A stretch of DNA of 8,061 nt from positions 1 to 8,061 of the forward strand of contig DASVXQ010000039.1 of NCBI GenBank assembly GCA_036392615.1. Direction: 5' to 3'. A model generated the notes under the pieces. The model searched no databases and was not told the origin of the DNA. It was given only the letters and a program-made list of their open reading frames with translations. This DNA comes from DASVXQ01 sp036392615 (GTDB taxonomy: Bacteria; Actinomycetota; CALGFH01). Position numbers and translations under genes: made by a program. This document shows, piece by piece, positions 5,150-8,061 of this stretch (position 1 is its first letter; each line of letters starts with the position of its first letter).

Positions 5150-6098
5150 CGGGACCGGAGACCACCCCCCGGCAATGGTGCTCAGCCCGGTCAGCACCAG
5201 CGTCGAAGCCCCCACGAGCACCGAGGCGCTCGGCCTCGAGGAGCACGGGCTCTCGCAGCGCACGCTCGCCTGGCGCAGGTTCCGGCGGCACAAGCTGGCG
5301 ATGGCCAGCCTGGTGCTGCTGACGCTGATCGCGCTGGTCACGATCTTCGCCAGCGTGATCGCCCCCTACGGGTTCAGCGAGCAGCACCTGGAGGACACCC
5401 TCAGCGGCCCCAGCGCCAAGCACCTGCTCGGCACCGACACGCTCGGCCGCGACGAGTTCTCCCGGCTGTTGTACGGCGGGCGGGTGTCGCTGCTGGTGGG
5501 GTTGGGCGTGGCGCTGTCGTCCGGGGTGCTCGGCACGCTGATCGGCGCCGCCGCCGGCTTCTACGGCGGGCGGCTGGACAACATCGTGATGCGCATCACC
5601 GACCTGGTGCTGGCGATCCCGCTGCTGGTCATCCTGATCATCGCTTCGCGAGTGACCTCCGGCGGCATCCTCGACATCGTGGTGGTGCTGTCGCTGTTCC
5701 TGTGGACACCGCTGGCGCGGATCGTGCGCGGCCTGTTCCTCTCCTTGAAGGAGAAGGAGTTCATCGAGGCGGCCCGGATGATCGGCGCCTCCAACCGGCG
5801 GATCATCTTCCGCCACCTGGTGCCCAACACCCTCGGGGTGATCATCGTCAACGTCACCCTGACGGTGGCGCTGGCGATCCTCACCGAGTCGCTGCTGTCG
5901 TTCCTCGGCTTCGGCATCCAGCCGCCGACCCCGTCGTGGGGCAACATGCTGGAGGACGGCCGCGGCCTGATGACCCTGGCCGGCTGGCTGGTGTGGTTCC
6001 CCGGCGCGGCGATCCTGCTGACCGTGCTGTGCGTGAACTTCCTCGGCGACGGCCTGCGCGACGCGCTCGACCCGACCCAGCGGCGGGTGCGGGCATGA
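5142..6098 (+). CDS. DppC/OppC-type ABC transporter permease
   Basis: The 318-residue protein is the second channel subunit and pairs with the DppB-type protein. A polar, Pro/Ser/Thr-rich cytoplasmic N-terminus of about 40 residues precedes the OppC_N segment: SQRTLAWRRFRRHKLA and the first helix (about 52-74). The diagnostic block HLLGTDTLGRDEFSRLLYGG is at 94-113. Further helices lie around 117-140, 153-169, 176-196 and in the last 90 residues. The EAA loop EFIEAARMIGASNRRIIFRH with LVPN is at 206-229, and LLSFLGFGIQPPTPSWG is the expected conserved periplasmic turn near the C-terminus. AAGGA-like AAGGA (5131-5135) precedes the ATG by 6 bases, and the start lies 8 bases inside the upstream gene. 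An internal ATG at codon 12 is possible but less well placed. Confidence 0.95.
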   Translation: MPDGTGDHPPAMVLSPVSTSVEAPTSTEALGLEEHGLSQRTLAWRRFRRHKLAMASLVLLTLIALVTIFASVIAPYGFSEQHLEDTLSGPSAKHLLGTDTLGRDEFSRLLYGGRVSLLVGLGVALSSGVLGTLIGAAAGFYGGRLDNIVMRITDLVLAIPLLVILIIASRVTSGGILDIVVVLSLFLWTPLARIVRGLFLSLKEKEFIEAARMIGASNRRIIFRHLVPNTLGVIIVNVTLTVALAILTESLLSFLGFGIQPPTPSWGNMLEDGRGLMTLAGWLVWFPGAAILLTVLCVNFLGDGLRDALDPTQRRVRA

Positions 6099-7180
6099 CC
6101 GCCGAGCGGGTGTCGGCGTTCGCCGACGCCGTGCCGGACCCGGCCGGCGACGTCGTCCTCGAGGTCGAGGACCTGAGCACCATCTTCCACACCGAGGCGG
6201 GGATCGTGCACGCGGTCGACCGGGTGAGCTTCTCGGTCAGCGCCGGTGAGGTGCTGGCGGTGGTCGGCGAGTCCGGCTGCGGCAAGACCGTGACGGCCCT
6301 GTCGGTCCTCGGCCTGCTCCCCAAGCAGACGAGCAGGATCACCTCGGGCAGCATCCGCTACCGCGGCAAGAACCTGCTGAAGATGCACCCCGAGGAGCAG
6401 CGGGCCATCCGCGGGGACCGCATCGCCATGGTCTTCCAGGACCCGCTGACCGCGCTGAACCCTGTGCACCGGGTGGGCGCGCAGATCGCCGAGCAGATCG
6501 AGGCGCACCGCGACGTCAGCGGCAAGGAGGCGTGGCGGCGCGCGATCGAGCTGCTCAAGCTGGTCGGCATCCCCAACGCGGAGCAGCGCGCGAAGAACTA
6601 CCCGCACCACTTCTCCGGCGGCATGCGCCAGCGGGTGATGATCGCCATGGCGATCGCGCTGGACCCCGAGCTGCTGATCGCCGACGAGCCGACCACCGCG
6701 CTGGACGTCACCGTGCAGGCGCAGATCCTGCGGGTGCTGCTGGACGTGCGCGAGCGTTTCGGCATGGCGATCGTGCTGATCACCCACGACCTCGGGGTGG
6801 TCGCCGGGGTCGCCGACCGGGTGATGGTGATGTACGCCGGCAAGCGCATCGAGCAGGCCGACGTGCACACCCTCTACGGCAATCCGAAGCATCCCTACAC
6901 CTGGGGGCTGCTCGGCTCCACCACCCGGGTCGACCGGCCGCGGCTGGAGCAGCTCGCCCAGATCCCCGGCGCGCCGCCGAGCCTGCTGGCCCCGCCGAAG
7001 GCGTGCCGCTTCGCGGCACGCTGCGCCTGGGTGCAGTCGATCTGCCGCGAGGACTACCCGGAGCTGCGCCCGGTCGGCGACCCTGACCACATCGCCGCCT
7101 GCCATTTCGCGGACCTGGACGGCTGGTCGCCGAGCATGTCGCCCGGCGACCTGACGCGCCGCACCGAGGAGGTGCCATGA
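6095..7180 (+). CDS. DppD/OppD-type ABC transporter ATP-binding protein
   Basis: The 361-residue cytoplasmic ATPase powers import with its DppF-type partner. It has all motor motifs: Walker A GESGCGKT (58-65), Q-loop Gln115 in VFQDP, ABC signature FSGGMRQR (173-180), Walker B LLIADE (193-198) with catalytic Glu198, and H-loop His231. The oligopeptide-transporter C-terminal domain follows, including KHPYTWGLL (265-273) and four cysteines at 304, 310, 317 and 336. In DppD proteins whose structures are known, such a cysteine set binds a 4Fe-4S cluster. The start is ATG 6095, overlapping the permease stop as ATGA; the frame is open further upstream to 5702, but that part is Arg/Pro-rich shadow of the permease gene. 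Its own stop overlaps the next ATG in the same ATGA arrangement. Confidence 0.95.
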   Translation: MTAERVSAFADAVPDPAGDVVLEVEDLSTIFHTEAGIVHAVDRVSFSVSAGEVLAVVGESGCGKTVTALSVLGLLPKQTSRITSGSIRYRGKNLLKMHPEEQRAIRGDRIAMVFQDPLTALNPVHRVGAQIAEQIEAHRDVSGKEAWRRAIELLKLVGIPNAEQRAKNYPHHFSGGMRQRVMIAMAIALDPELLIADEPTTALDVTVQAQILRVLLDVRERFGMAIVLITHDLGVVAGVADRVMVMYAGKRIEQADVHTLYGNPKHPYTWGLLGSTTRVDRPRLEQLAQIPGAPPSLLAPPKACRFAARCAWVQSICREDYPELRPVGDPDHIAACHFADLDGWSPSMSPGDLTRRTEEVP

Positions 7181-8061
7181 GCGTCGCCACGCAGCGGGAG
7201 GAGGCGGACCCGCGGGCCGGGCAGGAGCTCGTCCGCGTGACCGACCTGGTGAAGCACTTCCCGGTCACGCTCGGGGTGGTCGTGCGCCGCCAGGTCGCCG
7301 CGGTGCACGCGGTCGACGGCGTGTCGTTCACCATCCGCAAGGGTGAGACGCTCGGCCTGGTGGGCGAGTCGGGCTCGGGCAAGTCGACCACCGCCAGGCT
7401 GGTGCTGCGGCTGATCGAGCCGACCTCTGGCAAGGTCGAGTTGGAGGGCCAGGACATCACCGCCGCCAGCGGCAGCCGGCTGCGCAGGGCGCGGCAGGAA
7501 ATGCAGATGATCTTCCAGGACCCCTACGCCAGCTTGGACCCGCGCATGACCGTGCGCGACATCGTCGGCGAGCCGCTGGTGGTCTGGGGCCGCTGGCGCA
7601 ACGGCGGGCCCGCGCAGGTCGCCGACCTGCTCGAGCGGGTGGGGCTGAACCCCGACCACGCCGACCGCTTCCCCCACGAGTTCTCCGGCGGGCAGCGCCA
7701 GCGGATCGGCATCGCCCGCGCGCTGGCGCTGCGACCCAAGCTGATCGTCTGCGACGAGCCGGTCTCGGCGCTGGACGTGTCGGTCCGCGCGCAGATCCTC
7801 AACCTGCTGGCGCACCTGCAACGCGACTTCGACCTGACCTACCTGTTCATCTCCCACGACCTGTCGGTGGTCCGCCAGGTCGCCGACCGGGTGGCGGTGA
7901 TGTACCTCGGCAAGATCGTGGAGGTCGCCAGCCGCGACGAGCTGTACCGGCGCCCACTGCACCCCTACACCCAGGCGCTGGTGTCGGCCGTGCCGATCCC
8001 CGACCCCGTCCTGGAGCGCAAGCGCAAGCGGATCGTGCTGGGCGGCGAGATCCCCAGCCCG
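7177..8061 (+). CDS. DppF/OppF-type ABC transporter ATP-binding protein (partial, 3' end outside window)
   Basis: The first 295 residues of the second ATPase are present; the frame is open to the window edge and usual family lengths (about 320-350) imply only a short missing tail. Motifs seen are Walker A GESGSGKST (63-71), Q-loop Gln114 in IFQDPYASLDP, signature FSGGQRQR (169-176), Walker B LIVCDE (189-194) with Glu194, and H-loop His227 in FISHDLSVV. The HPYTQALVSAVP block and the GGEIPSP end are typical of the OppF C-terminal domain just before its cysteine-bearing stretch, which lies beyond the window. The ATG overlaps the DppD stop (ATGA) and has GAGGAGG (7166-7172) 4 bases upstream. It forms the heterodimeric motor with the preceding ATPase. 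Confidence 0.95.
   Translation, partial: MSVATQREEADPRAGQELVRVTDLVKHFPVTLGVVVRRQVAAVHAVDGVSFTIRKGETLGLVGESGSGKSTTARLVLRLIEPTSGKVELEGQDITAASGSRLRRARQEMQMIFQDPYASLDPRMTVRDIVGEPLVVWGRWRNGGPAQVADLLERVGLNPDHADRFPHEFSGGQRQRIGIARALALRPKLIVCDEPVSALDVSVRAQILNLLAHLQRDFDLTYLFISHDLSVVRQVADRVAVMYLGKIVEVASRDELYRRPLHPYTQALVSAVPIPDPVLERKRKRIVLGGEIPSP

Noticed and set aside
5702..6094. Upstream extension of the DppD-type ATPase
   Set aside because: The extension is in frame but overlaps the permease gene and reads as Pro/Arg-rich shadow. The ATGA start at 6095 matches family length.
5561..7105. A 514-codon minus-strand frame opposite the second permease and first ATPase
   Set aside because: The composition is typical of an antisense shadow (Asp/His/Arg/Gly/Val), and the plus strand has complete ABC motifs.
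1..8061. Mobile elements, CRISPR arrays, tRNA or rRNA genes, or a defence or biosynthetic system
   Set aside because: No transposase or integrase motifs, spaced repeats, terminal inverted repeats, tRNA-like folds or such gene sets were found by reading both strands. The complete genes are all assigned to common families.

Overview
The window is about 8 kb of very GC-rich DNA with strong G/C bias at third codon positions, GTG starts and purine-rich Shine-Dalgarno sites. A luciferase-like monooxygenase (LLM) of the type that normally uses coenzyme F420, and a Gly-rich lipoprotein signal, point to a high-GC actinomycete. The genus cannot be told from the sequence. No mobile element, CRISPR array, tRNA or rRNA was seen.

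Layout. (1) Positions 2-124 hold the last 40 codons of an unrecognised plus-strand gene. (2) A roughly 100-base gap between convergent genes contains an imperfect hairpin (141-181). (3) On the minus strand, a short-chain dehydrogenase/reductase (SDR, 1235-2071) is followed by an LLM-class oxidoreductase (222-1238). The two overlap by 4 bases and read as one two-gene operon transcribed leftward. (4) A 330-base divergent intergenic region (2072-2401) carries candidate promoters for both directions, several inverted repeats, an AT-rich island (about 37% GC by hand count, 2228-2278) and a leader for the rightward operon. (5) On the plus strand, 2402 to the window end is an ABC peptide-importer operon in canonical order: family 5 substrate-binding lipoprotein, DppB/OppB-type permease, DppC/OppC-type permease, DppD/OppD-type ATPase and DppF/OppF-type ATPase. 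The last gene is cut by the window edge.

How the genes work together. The lipoprotein captures a peptide-like ligand outside the membrane, the two permeases form the channel, and the two ATPases drive import. The four membrane and ATPase genes are joined by overlaps of 8, 4 and 4 bases, which suggests translational coupling. The binding-protein gene is separated from them by a perfect 16-bp inverted repeat. Such a hairpin is commonly associated with keeping binding-protein mRNA in excess over permease mRNA. The SDR/LLM pair probably performs a redox conversion on a small organic molecule. Any link between it and the importer rests only on divergent adjacency.

Overall assessment: every complete gene belongs to a well-known family and I see no evidence of a new biological system. 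The most interesting material is non-coding: the SBP-permease hairpin, the dense set of symmetric elements in the divergent promoter region, and the convergent-gene hairpin. The ligand of the importer and the substrate of the SDR/LLM pair are unknown.
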